The notes under the pieces: model-generated
What the model saw: only the letters and a program-made list of their open reading frames with translations
What the model was told of the DNA's origin: nothing
The model's database searches: none
Position numbers and translations under genes: made by a program
Shown here: piece by piece, positions 8,277 to 17,173 of the stretch
Layout: each line of letters starts with the position of its first letter
Position numbering within the stretch: the first letter of the stretch is position 1
DNA from: CAVSCD01 sp963726335
Lineage (GTDB): Bacteria; Acidobacteriota; Aminicenantia; Aminicenantales; UBA8522
Length of the DNA stretch: 64,000 nucleotides
Assembly: GCA_963726335.1 (NCBI GenBank)
Contig: CAVSCD010000011.1
Span: 682,001 to 746,000, forward strand
Reading direction: 5' to 3'

Positions 8277-9065
8277 GTGAAAGACATCCTGCTGATGGTG
8301 GCCGTGTTGTCCGTTTTGCCCGGATTGCTGACCGCGATGACGGGAGGCCCGGCGGACCAGACGGCGGCGCAGAAGGCGGACCTCCAGAAGTGGGCGGTCC
8401 ACGACCTCAACCGGCCGTTGCCCCCCGTCATCGACCCGGGCCCGGCCGGGCCGCCCGTGCCCGCCCCGTCCGACGCCGTCGTCCTCTTTGACGGCAAAGA
8501 CCTCTCGCGATGGCAGGATGCCAAGGGAGGACCGGCGAAGTGGAAGGTCGAGAGCGGATATATGGAGGTGGTGGCCAAAACGGGGGCGATCCGGACCAAG
8601 CAGGGGTTCGGCGACTGCCAGGTCCACGTCGAGTGGGCTGTCCCCGCCGTGGCTGTCGGGGAAAGCCAGGAGCGAAGCAACAGCGGCGTCTTCCTGATGG
8701 ACATCTACGAGGTCCAGGTCCTGGACTGCTACGACAATAAAACGTACGCCGATGGGTCGGCCGCCTCGCTCTACGGCCAGTATCCGCCGCTCGTCAACGC
8801 CTGCCGGAAGCCCGGGGAGTGGCAGGCCTACGACATCATCTTCCATCGGCCGCGGTTCGACGCGGCGGGGAAGGCGGTGAGCCCGGCGCGGTTCACGGTC
8901 GTCCACAACGGCGTGCTCGTCCAGGACAACGTCGAGCTGACGGGCCCGACCGCCCACAAGGCGCGGCCGCCTTACGCGGCGCACGGCGACAAGCTGCCGC
9001 TGTCGCTCCAGGACCACGGCAACCCCGTCCGCTTCCGGAACATCTGGCTCCGCCCCCTCGAATAG
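8277..9065 (+). CDS. Secreted DUF1080 protein (3-keto-disaccharide hydrolase family)
   Basis: A ~262-residue secreted protein. A signal peptide (MKDILLMVAVLSVLPGLLTA) starts at a GTG at 8277, preceded by GGGAGGGGACC. The DUF1080 concanavalin-like domain begins at VVLFDGKDLSRWQ and continues through RSNSGVFLMDIYEVQVLDCYDN, the conserved family core, to GNPVRFRNIWLRPLE. This Pfam family (PF06439) includes periplasmic 3-keto-disaccharide hydrolases that cleave sugars first oxidised by Gfo/Idh/MocA enzymes. The preceding gene is exactly such an oxidoreductase, which supports that role. The substrate is unknown. Confidence 0.88.
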   Translation: MKDILLMVAVLSVLPGLLTAMTGGPADQTAAQKADLQKWAVHDLNRPLPPVIDPGPAGPPVPAPSDAVVLFDGKDLSRWQDAKGGPAKWKVESGYMEVVAKTGAIRTKQGFGDCQVHVEWAVPAVAVGESQERSNSGVFLMDIYEVQVLDCYDNKTYADGSAASLYGQYPPLVNACRKPGEWQAYDIIFHRPRFDAAGKAVSPARFTVVHNGVLVQDNVELTGPTAHKARPPYAAHGDKLPLSLQDHGNPVRFRNIWLRPLE

Positions 9066-9343
9066 TCCTGGGGACAGCACTAAATTGGTGACAGGATATC
9101 AATTCCCCTATTTATTTGATGGCCGCGGCATCCGGCGCCGTGCATCGTGGTCTCTTTCAACGAGCGCTCCGTTCAAGTGAATCGCTATCCGCTGCCATGG
9201 GGGGTCCGGGGAGAGGGGCCCAAGAGTGAGCGGACCCATTTCGGGCCGGTACCACGCGCAGCCGCTGAGGGCTGCCGAATTGTTGACTTCGAGGATCAGA
9301 ACCGATAATAGATGGAATAGCCCGCGAGAACGAGGAGAACTGA
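9066..9343. promoter_or_regulatory. Intergenic region: TGGTGACAG repeat and promoter of the ThuA-like gene
   Basis: The left part (9070-9113) carries the short dispersed repeat ATTGGTGACAGGATATCAAT seen again near 31.2, 46.05 and 50.9 kb. The right part has a convincing sigma70-type promoter: TTGACT at 9283-9288, a 17-base spacer, TAATAG at 9306-9311. The stretch between (9115-9280) shows no gene. Confidence 0.55.
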
Positions 9344-10138
9344 ATGAGAAATAGCGCCCGACAGGCCAGGCTCTTGGGTTCAATCATCGTGCTGGTGGTC
9401 GCCGCGGCGTTCTTGCTTGCCGCCGCGGCAGCCCCTGGCCCGGCGCAGACGGCGAAGAAAAAGGCCCTTTTCGTCTGGGGAGGCTGGGACGGCCACGAGC
9501 CGAAACAGTGCGTGGACATCTTCGCCCCCTACCTCGAGAAACAGGGATTCGAGGTCGAGATCTCCAACTCCCTCGATTCCTACCTCGACGCCGCCAAGAT
9601 GAAAGCGCTCGACCTGATCGTCCAGGCCTTCACCATGGCCTCGATCACCCCCGAGCAGGAGAAGGGCCTCGAGGAAGCGGTGAAGGCCGGAGTCGGGCTG
9701 GCCGGCTGGCACGGCGGCCTGGCCGATTCCTTCCGGAGCAACGTCGAGTACGAATTCATGGTCGGCGGCCAGTGGGTGGCGCATCCCGGCGGGATCATCT
9801 CTTACGAGGTCAATATCATCGACCGCGGCGACCCGATCACCAAGGGGCTGGCCGATTTCAAGATGAATTCCGAGCAATACTACATGCAGGTCGACCCGAT
9901 CAACGAGGTCCTGGCGACCACCACGTTCTCGGGAGAACACGCCTCCTGGATCAAGGGCGCGGTGGTGCCGGTCATCTGGAAAAAGATGTACGGCAAGGGC
10001 CGCGTTTTCTACACCTCGCTCGGCCACGTGGCCAAAGATTTCGACGTGCTCCAGGCCCGCGAGATCGTCAACCGGGGGATGCTCTGGGCGGCTCGCGTCA
10101 GCGGCGAGGACGCCAAGCCGACCACCGCACGGCGGTAA
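9344..10138 (+). CDS. Secreted ThuA-like domain protein
   Basis: A 264-residue protein with an N-terminal signal peptide (LGSIIVLVVAAAFLLAAAAA) and a ThuA-like domain, a class I glutamine-amidotransferase-like fold associated with trehalose utilisation. Visible family features are KKKALFVWGGWDGHEPKQCVDIFAPYLE, GLAGWHGGLADSF, FMVGGQWVAHPGG, DPITKGLADFKMNSEQYYM and GRVFYTSLGHVAKDFD. A good Shine-Dalgarno (CGAGGAGAAC) precedes the ATG. It follows a Gfo/Idh/MocA oxidoreductase and a DUF1080 protein, a combination often seen together in sugar-degradation clusters. The exact reaction of secreted ThuA proteins is not established. Confidence 0.88.
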   Translation: MRNSARQARLLGSIIVLVVAAAFLLAAAAAPGPAQTAKKKALFVWGGWDGHEPKQCVDIFAPYLEKQGFEVEISNSLDSYLDAAKMKALDLIVQAFTMASITPEQEKGLEEAVKAGVGLAGWHGGLADSFRSNVEYEFMVGGQWVAHPGGIISYEVNIIDRGDPITKGLADFKMNSEQYYMQVDPINEVLATTTFSGEHASWIKGAVVPVIWKKMYGKGRVFYTSLGHVAKDFDVLQAREIVNRGMLWAARVSGEDAKPTTARR

Positions 10139-10315
10139 TCCGAAGGTCTCATCGGCCCTCCTCCTTTTTAGTTTACAGCTTTGCATTTAAGCCTGGGAGG
10201 GTATCCAGGAAACCCGGCCTCCCATAAGGACGCGTCCGGGGATTCGGATTCCCGCACCGGACCCAAGTGCGGTCCCTCGTCTTTCTTCCAGGCCTAGAAA
10301 AGATATAAAAAACCC

Positions 10316-10379
10316 TTGACAAGAGAAATGCCTGGTGATATATAAATGATATCATATTGATATTTAGGAGGAGGTTGTC
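10316..10379 (+). promoter_or_regulatory. Promoter with phased TGATAT repeats for SPFH operon
   Basis: TTGACA (10316-10321), a 17-base spacer and TATATA (10339-10344) form a strong promoter. Overlapping and following the -10 box are three TGATAT units at 10336, 10348 and 10358, and the perfect palindrome ATGATATCAT (10347-10356). They are 10-12 bases apart, consistent with an operator. The ribbon-helix-helix protein encoded in the same operon is a candidate autoregulator. The ribosome site AGGAGGAGG precedes the ATG at 10380. Confidence 0.6.
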
Positions 10380-11279
10380 ATGACAAACGAGAAACCCGGC
10401 AGGTCATTAAGCGGCTGGGCGGCTCTGGCTATCCAGCTTTTGTTTATCGCCGCTTTCGTCTGGCTGCTGGCCGCCTCGATATCCGGCCAACAGTGGTCCG
10501 CGTCCAGCCTTGTCCTTATGGGCGCCCTGCTCATCGCCGCCGTGTTCATGCCCTTCGGCTATTTCACCCTGCAGCCGAACGAGGCCAAAGCGCTGATCCT
10601 CTTCGGCAAATACAAGGGTACGATCCGGCAGGACGGGTTCCATTGGACGAACCCCTTTAAGCTTGCGGTGCCGCGCAGTAAATACACGCTTTCCCTCCGG
10701 ATCCGCAACTTCGAGGTGGAAAAGCTCAAGGTGAACGACAAGCGGGGCAACCCGATCGAAATCGCCGCCGTCGTCGTCTGGCGCGTTGAAGACTCCGCCC
10801 ATGCGCTGTTTGACGTCGACCGCTACGAGCACTACGTCAAGATCCAGAGCGACGCCGCTCTCCGCCATCTGGCGAACTGCTATCCCTACGACCACGGCGA
10901 AGAGGAGGAAGAAGTGACGCTCCGCAGCGGCATCGAGGAAGTCTCCTCCGTCTTGAGGAAAGAGCTCCAGGAGCGGCTAGCTAAAGCCGGGGTCGTCGTG
11001 GAAGAGACCCGCCTGACGCACCTGGCCTACGCCCCCGAGATCGCCAGCGCCATGCTCCGCCGCCAGCAGGCCGAGGCCATCATCGCCGCCCGGCGGAAGA
11101 TCGTTCACGGCGCCTGCTCGATGGTGGAAATGGCCCTGGAGGACCTGCAGTCGAAGAAAGTGGTGGAGCTCGACGAAGAGCGCAAAGCGGCCATGGTGAG
11201 CAACCTGCTCGTCGTGCTCTGCGGCGAAGCCGAAGCGACAGCCCGTGATCAATACCGGAACCCTGTACAAATGACTTGA
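10380..11279 (+). CDS. SPFH/band-7 domain membrane protein
   Basis: A 299-residue protein. It starts with two adjacent membrane segments (about residues 13-34 and 42-62). An SPFH (stomatin/prohibitin/flotillin) domain then begins around FTLQPNEAKALILFGKYKGTI and runs through YTLSLRIRNFEVEKLKVNDKRGNPIEIAAVVVWRVEDS to the coiled-coil region RRQQAEAIIAARRKIVHGACSMVEMALEDL. SPFH proteins oligomerise and organise membrane microdomains or quality-control proteases. The next gene begins 12 bases later and encodes a DNA-binding-type protein; this pairing is recurrent in bacteria. A strong promoter with TGATAT repeats lies directly upstream. Confidence 0.9.
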   Translation: MTNEKPGRSLSGWAALAIQLLFIAAFVWLLAASISGQQWSASSLVLMGALLIAAVFMPFGYFTLQPNEAKALILFGKYKGTIRQDGFHWTNPFKLAVPRSKYTLSLRIRNFEVEKLKVNDKRGNPIEIAAVVVWRVEDSAHALFDVDRYEHYVKIQSDAALRHLANCYPYDHGEEEEEVTLRSGIEEVSSVLRKELQERLAKAGVVVEETRLTHLAYAPEIASAMLRRQQAEAIIAARRKIVHGACSMVEMALEDLQSKKVVELDEERKAAMVSNLLVVLCGEAEATARDQYRNPVQMT

Positions 11280-11291
11280 GCGAACGGGCTG

Positions 11292-11714
11292 ATGGCCGAT
11301 AAGAAATCGTTCCTCCTCCGGCTGAACCCGGAGGTCTGGAAGGAGATCGAGCGGTGGGCCGCGGACGACTTCCGGAGCGTCAACGGGCAGATCGAGTTCA
11401 TCCTGCACGAGGCGGTCGGCGCAGCGGAGGAAGAAAAACCGTCCCGGCCCGAACCCCGCGGCGGGCGAAGTCCCGCGCCAGGAGAAACCATGAAAAAAGG
11501 CGTGTGCCCCAAGTGCCAGTCCAAAGAAGTCTACAGCGGCGCGTCGGTATCGATGAAATCGGGAATGAGCCACAGCAATACCATCCCGGTTACGGGTTTC
11601 AGGATGGCCGCCCTGGATAACTATGTTTGCGGCCAGTGCGGGTATGTCGAAAGCTACGTCGCCAAGGAGAAGGACCTCGCGGCTATCAGGAAGAAGTGGC
11701 CGCTGGCGTTCTGA
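11292..11714 (+). CDS. Arc-type ribbon-helix-helix protein fused to a zinc ribbon
   Basis: A 140-residue protein with two visible domains. Residues ~1-45 (KKSFLLRLNPEVWKEIERWAADDFRSVNGQIEFILHEAV) are an Arc/MetJ-like ribbon-helix-helix of the kind found next to SPFH genes. A Pro/Glu-rich linker follows. Residues ~72-135 form a zinc ribbon with CPKC and CGQCG pairs (GVCPKCQSKEVYSG...NYVCGQCGYVESYV). The start follows the SPFH gene by 12 bases. A plausible role is a repressor of the SPFH operon that responds through its zinc ribbon, but this is inferred. An ATG at 11490 could in principle start the zinc-ribbon part alone. Confidence 0.82.
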   Translation: MADKKSFLLRLNPEVWKEIERWAADDFRSVNGQIEFILHEAVGAAEEEKPSRPEPRGGRSPAPGETMKKGVCPKCQSKEVYSGASVSMKSGMSHSNTIPVTGFRMAALDNYVCGQCGYVESYVAKEKDLAAIRKKWPLAF

Positions 11715-11729
11715 GCGGGCTGGCCTATT

Positions 11730-12197
11730 TTACTGAGGCTTCTCTTCCTTGGGGACTTCCGGTTTAGCGGCTTCCGGCTTGGGTGCTTCAGGTTCGGGTG
11801 ATCCCGCCGCAGGCTTGGGCGCCTTTTCGCCCCCCTTCTCTTTCGGCGCGCCGGCCTTCTTTTCCGGCTTGGGCTTCTTGGCCTTGGCCTCTTCGGGGGC
11901 CTTCTTGGACTTCTCGGCCTTCTTCTCGGGTTTGCCGCCTTCCTTCTCGAGCTTGGCGGCCGCCGCCTTGTCCGCCTTGATCTTGGCCATTTCCTCCGTT
12001 CGCTTATCGTGCGCCGCGATCAGCCTCAGCCTGTTGTTCACGGCCCGGAGACCGGCCTTGATCCTCTTGACGATCGGGTCCTTATCGGCCCTGGGGGCTT
12101 CGATCCCCTTCCCGGACAGGAAGGACAGCCGATCTTTCAGCTGCTGTTCGAAATGTGCTTTTTGACGAATTTGCGTTTGCGTCTGCTTCATGCCCAT
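11730..12197 (-). CDS. Lys/Ala/Pro-rich basic protein, histone-H1-like tail
   Basis: A 155-residue protein. The first ~65 residues (QKAHFEQQLKDRLSFLSGKG, then IKAGLRAVNNRLRLIAAHDKR) look like a short helical hairpin. The rest is low-complexity Lys/Ala/Pro/Glu (KAEKSKKAPEEAKAKKPKPE). A clear ribosome site (GAGAGGAGTAAGAC) precedes the ATG. The tail resembles bacterial histone-H1-like or ribosome-associated tails, but no defined family was recognised and the role is unknown. It converges on the ribbon-helix-helix gene with only 15 bases between stops. Confidence 0.65.
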   Translation of the reverse strand: MGMKQTQTQIRQKAHFEQQLKDRLSFLSGKGIEAPRADKDPIVKRIKAGLRAVNNRLRLIAAHDKRTEEMAKIKADKAAAAKLEKEGGKPEKKAEKSKKAPEEAKAKKPKPEKKAGAPKEKGGEKAPKPAAGSPEPEAPKPEAAKPEVPKEEKPQ

Positions 12198-12302
12198 GTC
12201 TTACTCCTCTCGGGTTGGGGTTCATTATGTATACCATAGATGCCGCCGGAAAACCACCGCGCCCCCCGGTAGCCTGATATCTCTTTCGTGTCAGGGCGAT
12301 GT

Positions 12303-12438
12303 TCATCAAAGGGGTCCTGTCATGGCGCATCCCTGTGCGTCCTCGCGCCTCACCCGTCAACGATTGTTCGCGCACTCCCATGGGAGAGGGGTCCCCGTCG
12401 CTCCGGGCGCGCAGGGATTGGCGCCATGCCACCCCGCC
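12303..12438. repeat. Dispersed palindromic element family 2, copy a
   Basis: This intergenic stretch carries GGGGTCCTGTC...CCCTGTGCGTCCTCGCGCC on the left and CCCCGTCGCTCCGGGCGCGC...GCCACCCCGCC on the right. The right end is an imperfect inverse of the left (GGGGTGGCATGGCGCCAATC when complemented), so the whole could fold into one long hairpin. Copies occur at 15617-15855 and, inverted, at 27037-27182. Flanking bases 12198-12302 and 12439-12569 hold no recognised gene. Confidence 0.65.
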
Positions 12439-12569
12439 AATACCTTCCCAGGGTTATACAAAACGATGCATCCCCCCGGCAGTTGACCCGGCGGCGGCCA
12501 TGTGTTATTGAAGACGGGAGGCCTCGAAAGGATGCTCGATGAATTCCCGCGGCCCGATCGGAGAGAACG

Positions 12570-13673
12570 ATGACCGTTGAAGCGCTGAAACAGATCGCCT
12601 ATAAACCTCACGCCCAGGCCGTCCTGGCCGGGCTCCGGGAGCTCTACGAAAGACGCGCCGACGACCGGGTGTTCGCCTCGATGGACGTCCCGAGCGCCGC
12701 GCTCTCGGCCTTCCGGCGCGCCCACCCCGAAGGCTTCTGCGCCGCCCCGGACCTCCGCGAGAGGATCGTCTTCTGGGACGGCTTCCTTGGCGAACATGCC
12801 CCGGTCGAGGACGATTCCATACCGAGCGCCTACCTGAGCGAGCTCGACCAAGGGCTCTACGGGGGGCTGGTCGGCGGGGAGGTCCGTTTTCTCTGCGACC
12901 CCGAGACGGGCTGGATCTCCTCGATGGTCCCGCCGCTCATCAACGACTGGGCGGAATTCGATAAGCTGCGCTTGGATGAAGGGCACCCCTGGTTCAAGCG
13001 CTACCTCGACCAGCTCGAGATCTACGCCCGGGGAGCCGGGGACAGGTTCGGCCTCAGCCACTTCATCCTGGTCGACAGCCTCAACTTCGTCTTCGAGCTC
13101 TTCGGCGCCACCCGGACCTATCTCGAGCTCTTCGACCATCCCGAGCGCGTCCGGCAGGCCGTCGAATTCGCCTTCGCCCTGAACCTCAAGGTGCACGAGA
13201 CGTTTTTCGAGAAGGCGCCACGCTTCGCCGGGGGCACGTTCAGCAATATGGTCGAGTGGATCCCCGGCCGTATCGTCTCGGAGAGCGTCGACCCCTTCCA
13301 CATGACCTCGGTCGACACCTTCGAGGAATGGGGAAGGGAGCCCGTCGAGCGGATCCTCTCCCGGTTCGACGGCGGCGTCCTCCACCTCCACGCCAACGGC
13401 CGGCACCTTCTGCCGGCGGTGCGGTCCGTCAAAGGGCTGAAGGCTGTTTTCATGGCCGACGACCGCGGGTTCACCCCGGCTTTCGAGGCGCTGCCCGGCT
13501 TCAAGCCCGTCGCCGGCGACCTTCCCCTGGTCCTGAACGCCGATTTCGGAGCCTTCCAGCTCGCCCTGCAGGAGCACAGGCTCACGGGCGGCGTCTTCTA
13601 TAAGGTCAAAGGGGTCCCGGACGTTGTCACGGCGAACAGGCTGATGGAAAAGGTTCGGGCTTACCGCGTCTGA
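12570..13673 (+). CDS. Uroporphyrinogen decarboxylase-fold (URO-D-like) protein
   Basis: A 367-residue soluble protein resembling the URO-D superfamily, a TIM-barrel group that includes haem-pathway decarboxylases and corrinoid methyltransferases. Features pointing there are the RYLDQLEIYARGAGDRFGLSH stretch, the LFDHPERVRQAVEFAFALNL helix typical of the family, and GGVLHLHANGRHLLPAVRSV, matching the H-x-HxNG core near the end of the barrel. The N-terminus lacks the arginine-rich substrate site of true HemE, so haem synthesis is unlikely. No corrinoid protein or reactivase gene is nearby, so the substrate cannot be named. The ATG at 12570 follows a GGAGAG ribosome site. Confidence 0.65.
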   Translation: MTVEALKQIAYKPHAQAVLAGLRELYERRADDRVFASMDVPSAALSAFRRAHPEGFCAAPDLRERIVFWDGFLGEHAPVEDDSIPSAYLSELDQGLYGGLVGGEVRFLCDPETGWISSMVPPLINDWAEFDKLRLDEGHPWFKRYLDQLEIYARGAGDRFGLSHFILVDSLNFVFELFGATRTYLELFDHPERVRQAVEFAFALNLKVHETFFEKAPRFAGGTFSNMVEWIPGRIVSESVDPFHMTSVDTFEEWGREPVERILSRFDGGVLHLHANGRHLLPAVRSVKGLKAVFMADDRGFTPAFEALPGFKPVAGDLPLVLNADFGAFQLALQEHRLTGGVFYKVKGVPDVVTANRLMEKVRAYRV

Positions 13674-13689
13674 AGATCGGCTTCCTTCC

Positions 13690-15465
13690 CTATTGGATGC
13701 CCGCCAGGAATTCCCTGAGCTTCCGCCAGTTTCCCTGCGTGTGAGCCGGAGCGCCCGGCGCCGTTTCGTCGACGACCGCCAGGGCGGCCTTTGCGGCCCC
13801 GCCCATCTCCGTCTTCGGCAATCCCGAGATGCCGTCGACGACCCGCCACAGCGCCGCGGCCTGGTCCGCGCCGTAAAGCGGGGCCAGCCGCCGGACCGTG
13901 AATTCCTCGACCGTCATCTCCGGGTGGAAGCAGAATTCTTTGAACGCGAGATAGTTGAGGAACATGTTGGGCGCCCCGTCCCCGAGCTCCCCGTAGAAGG
14001 CCAGCCCCTCGAGCCCCGAGCGGGCGCTGTTGGCGGCCGCGGCCTGGAACCGCCGCAGGAAGAGATCGTTTTCGGTCGAGGTGCTCTTGTTGGCCCAGTG
14101 GAGATAGCCGATGTTGTGCTTGGCCATCGGCTTGAGGTCGGCCGGCCAGTCTTTGAGGCTCGTCATCGGGTCGGGGATGTCCTTGTCGCCCATCATCCCC
14201 GTGACCGTCCACTGACAGATGGCATCCTCCGGGATGAGCTCGATGAACTTCGGCGGCCGGGCCATCATCTCCCTGTTGAACCCGGTGTAGGTGGCGTAGG
14301 ACAGCCAGGCGTCGGGCGCCGCCTCCCGCATCACGGGCAGAAGCTCCCGGAGGCAGATGGCCATGTCCTTGTAGTAATCGGGCTCGTCCGGGGCGATGGC
14401 CGCCCGGGCTCTTTGGCAGTCCGGGCACGGGCAGACGAAGAAATCGCCCATCTCCAGGTTGACCCCGCCGATCTCGAAATTCTCGAACAGCCACCGGGCC
14501 CCGTCCGCCAGCCACTGCTTGTTCTCGGGTTTCGAGGGACAGGGGCATCCCGGCACGAACTTTCCGTCGTATACGACCCGGGACTCGAGCTCCGGATGCC
14601 GCCGGACCCAGGTGGGGGCGTTGAACTCGTGGTCGCCCTCGAAATAGTAACCCCGGTAGCCGCTGGTCCCGATCCCCGGCAGGATCCGGACGCCGCGCTC
14701 GTTGGCGTAGCGGCAGATCTCCTGCGAGGCCGCGATGCCGCCGTGAGCGTCGCGCAGGAAGCCCCAGATGATCAGCCCGTTCAACCCGTTCTCCGACATA
14801 AAATCGATGCAGGCTTTGTAGTCTTGGATGAACGATTCCGGCTTCTTTTTATAGTCGCCCTCGCCCATGGTCGACCCGCCGGCCTCGGTTCCTCCCCATT
14901 CCATCCGCCAATCCCAGGTCCACAGCCAGCGGTACTTGAAAGCGGGGACCTCCCGGACGTCCGCGGCGAGCGCATAGAGCGCGGCGCCCTCGTTTCTGAG
15001 ATAATAGTTCTTCAGTTCGCCGACGGCGTAGAAAACGCCTCGCTTTTCCGTTCCCGCGGCGATGATGCGGTGTCGTTTGGGCCCGGCGACGGTTTTCAGG
15101 ACATAGCCTTCGTCGCCCAAACCCGCCTCGTCAACGCTCAGCCCCTGTTCTTTGATCGCCAGGGCGACGGCGGAATTCGACCGCGGCGTCCCGACCAGGA
15201 TCGCGCATCGCTCCCGGCGCCCGCTCTCCTCTCCCGGGGCGACGATTTCCGGCTCCGCTCCGGCCTCCCGCTTGATGTGGCTTTGCAGGGACAGAGCGGC
15301 GACCCGGTCTTCCGGGCCGGCCACGATAATGGCCTTGGGACGCCCCTTGTCGGCCAGGAGGATCCGGCCGTCGCCGGGATCGGGCGGAAGGCAACCGGAC
15401 AAAGAAAAAGAAAAGACGAGCAGAGCGCAGCCTAAAACCAACCGGCGGGGCGGCCATTTTTTCAT
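13690..15465 (-). CDS. Lipoprotein with glycosidase-like N-terminal and TIM-barrel domains
   Basis: A ~591-residue lipoprotein. The ATG at 15465 gives MKKWPPRRLVLGCALLVFSF followed by SLSGC, a proper lipobox; the frame is open further upstream, but this start has GAGGA nine bases before it. Residues ~35-165 (SLQSHIKREAGAEPEIV, CAILVGTPRSNSAVALAI, RIIAAGTEKRGVFYAVGEL) match the accessory domain found before GH20, GH67 and GH84 barrels. The remainder looks like a TIM barrel (FKYRWLWTWDWRMEWGG, LNGLIIWGFLRDAHGG, RGVRILPGIGTSGYRGYYF, CPCPDCQRARAA). Carbohydrate processing at the outer membrane is likely. The exact GH family was not assigned. It converges with the URO-D-like gene. Confidence 0.72.
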   Translation of the reverse strand: MKKWPPRRLVLGCALLVFSFSLSGCLPPDPGDGRILLADKGRPKAIIVAGPEDRVAALSLQSHIKREAGAEPEIVAPGEESGRRERCAILVGTPRSNSAVALAIKEQGLSVDEAGLGDEGYVLKTVAGPKRHRIIAAGTEKRGVFYAVGELKNYYLRNEGAALYALAADVREVPAFKYRWLWTWDWRMEWGGTEAGGSTMGEGDYKKKPESFIQDYKACIDFMSENGLNGLIIWGFLRDAHGGIAASQEICRYANERGVRILPGIGTSGYRGYYFEGDHEFNAPTWVRRHPELESRVVYDGKFVPGCPCPSKPENKQWLADGARWLFENFEIGGVNLEMGDFFVCPCPDCQRARAAIAPDEPDYYKDMAICLRELLPVMREAAPDAWLSYATYTGFNREMMARPPKFIELIPEDAICQWTVTGMMGDKDIPDPMTSLKDWPADLKPMAKHNIGYLHWANKSTSTENDLFLRRFQAAAANSARSGLEGLAFYGELGDGAPNMFLNYLAFKEFCFHPEMTVEEFTVRRLAPLYGADQAAALWRVVDGISGLPKTEMGGAAKAALAVVDETAPGAPAHTQGNWRKLREFLAGIQ

Positions 15466-15616
15466 GGGCTTTTTCCTCATTACGAATCCTGCGATTGTAG
15501 AGAAGTCATCTATTCTACTCATTTTCATCACAAAGCGGAATCGATCCGTGAGCCGCCGAGAGACGCCACCGGCCTTTGCAAGCCTCTCCTTTTGTGTGAT
15601 GGCGTTGTTCTTCAAC

Positions 15617-15855
15617 GGGGTCCTGTCCTGGCGCGTCCCTGTGCGTCCTCGCGCCGACGGATAAGATTTCGAAGCGTCGCCGGTATCACCCTTTGCCCCC
15701 GGGTGAACTGATAGTCAAGAGCTTTTTCAGGATATTTCGCAGAATAGCGACTCCGAGTCCCTCCGCCGCTATTCTGATGGTCGCTCCGAAGACTCCGCTT
15801 CCCGCCGGTCCCCGTCGCTCCGGGCGCGCAGGGACTGGCGTCAGGCCACCCCGCC
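15617..15855. repeat. Dispersed palindromic element family 2, copy b (with internal insert)
   Basis: The left half matches copy a almost base for base (GGGGTCCTGTCCTGGCGCGT, then CCCTGTGCGTCCTCGCGCC). The right half (GGTCCCCGTCGCTCCGGGCG through GCCACCCCGCC, ending 15855) does too. Between them lie about 110 bases, absent from copy a, whose sequence includes the AGTCAAGAGC region near 15711. The intergenic stretch 15466-15959 otherwise holds no recognisable gene. Confidence 0.65.
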
Positions 15856-15959
15856 ATGCTTTCCCCTCATCACATCATTATAGAAGATGCTTACCCGGCC
15901 TTTCGCGGCCTTGATATTTCCGGAGGCCTGGATACGATTTCCTGAAGCAGAAAAGACAA

Positions 15960-17082
15960 ATGCGCCGCGCAAACAGGATTTTTGCGATCCTCAGCCTGAT
16001 CCTGGCGATCGCCTCGTGCCGGGCGCCGGACACGTCGTCGTGGACGGAGAGGCTCGACGCGCACCTCGAGGGCTTGGCTTCCGCCGGCGAGCCCGGCTTG
16101 GCGGTTCTCGTGGTCGATGACGGGCGCGTCGCCTTCGAGCGCGCGATCGGCGTCACCGACTTGCAGACGAGGCGGGGGATCGACAGCGCGACCAACTTCC
16201 GGCTCGCCTCCTTGACCAAGCAGTTCACGGCCGCGGCCGTCATGCTTCTTGTCCGCGACGGAAAGCTCGGCTATGAAGACCGGTTGACCGATATCTTCCC
16301 GGACTTCCCCGAATACGGTCGGCCGGTCACCGTCAGGCATCTGCTCAACCACACCTCGGGGCTTCCCGACTACGAAGACCTGATGCCGCAGGCCGACCCC
16401 TCGGTGCCTCTCGAGGAGGTCCAGATCAGGGATGACGAAGTGCTTGACCTCATGCAAAAGCAGGCCGCCGGCGAATTCACTCCGGGGACCCGCTGGGCCT
16501 ACAGCAACTCGGCCTATGTGCTTCTCGGCCTGGCCGTCGCAAAAGCTTCGGGGCAGCCTTTCGGCGAATTTCTCAGGGACCGCGTTTTCGCGCCCCTTGG
16601 CATGTCCGGGACGGTGGCCCACGAACCGGGCAGGGACGACGTGCCGAACCGCGCCTACGGCCATTCCCTGGAAGACGGCCGCTGGCGCGAAACCGACCAG
16701 AGCCCGACCTCCGCGACCCTGGGCGACGGCGGCGTTTACTCCTCCCTCGCGGACCTCCTGAGGTGGGACGAAGCCCTGCGCTGTCATACACTCCTCAGCG
16801 AAGCGGAGATGCGTCCCGCGCTGACGCCCGCGCCCGTTACGCGGGGATTGCGGCAGGACGTGGACGGGCGGCCGGTGGCCTACGGGTTCGGCTGGTACCT
16901 GAACCCCTGGCAGGGCCGCCCCAGGATGTGGCACATCGGGCGAGACGGCCGGGTTCAGGACGGCGATCATGCGTTTCACCGGTGACGGCCTGACCGTGAT
17001 CGTCCTCGGCAATCGCGCCGACCTCGACGCCCGGCGGCTGGCCCTGAAGGCGGCGGAACTGTGCCTGAGCGGGCGTCGTTAA
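15960..17082 (+). CDS. Serine beta-lactamase-fold lipoprotein hydrolase, reading frame broken
   Basis: A class C beta-lactamase/D-Ala-D-Ala-carboxypeptidase-type serine hydrolase (Pfam Beta-lactamase). It has a lipoprotein signal (ILSLILAIASC, Cys20), the nucleophile motif SLTK (Ser84-Lys87), the YSN motif (Tyr181-Asn183) and typical HTSGLPDY and YSNSAYVLLG stretches. The third motif, H-x-G, is at MWHIG. The frame breaks exactly there: the sequence reads ATCGGGCGAG (near 16936-16945). Removing one G restores HIGETAGFRTAIMRFTGDGL and carries the protein to a natural stop at 17082. As written the ORF ends at 16985. A miscalled G run is the simplest explanation; a true mutation would remove the C-terminal strand. 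Confidence 0.8.
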
Positions 17083-17173
17083 ATTCGGGACACAATACCA
17101 ATACCCCAATTTAGGGAGCCAGACGGGGGTTAATTTCAAGTGCCGAAGGGGAGAAGTATATCTCGTCCGCCGG

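Noticed and set aside
12570..13673. HemE (uroporphyrinogen decarboxylase) proper
   Set aside because: The N-terminal substrate-binding arginine motif of HemE is absent; only the superfamily fold features are visible.
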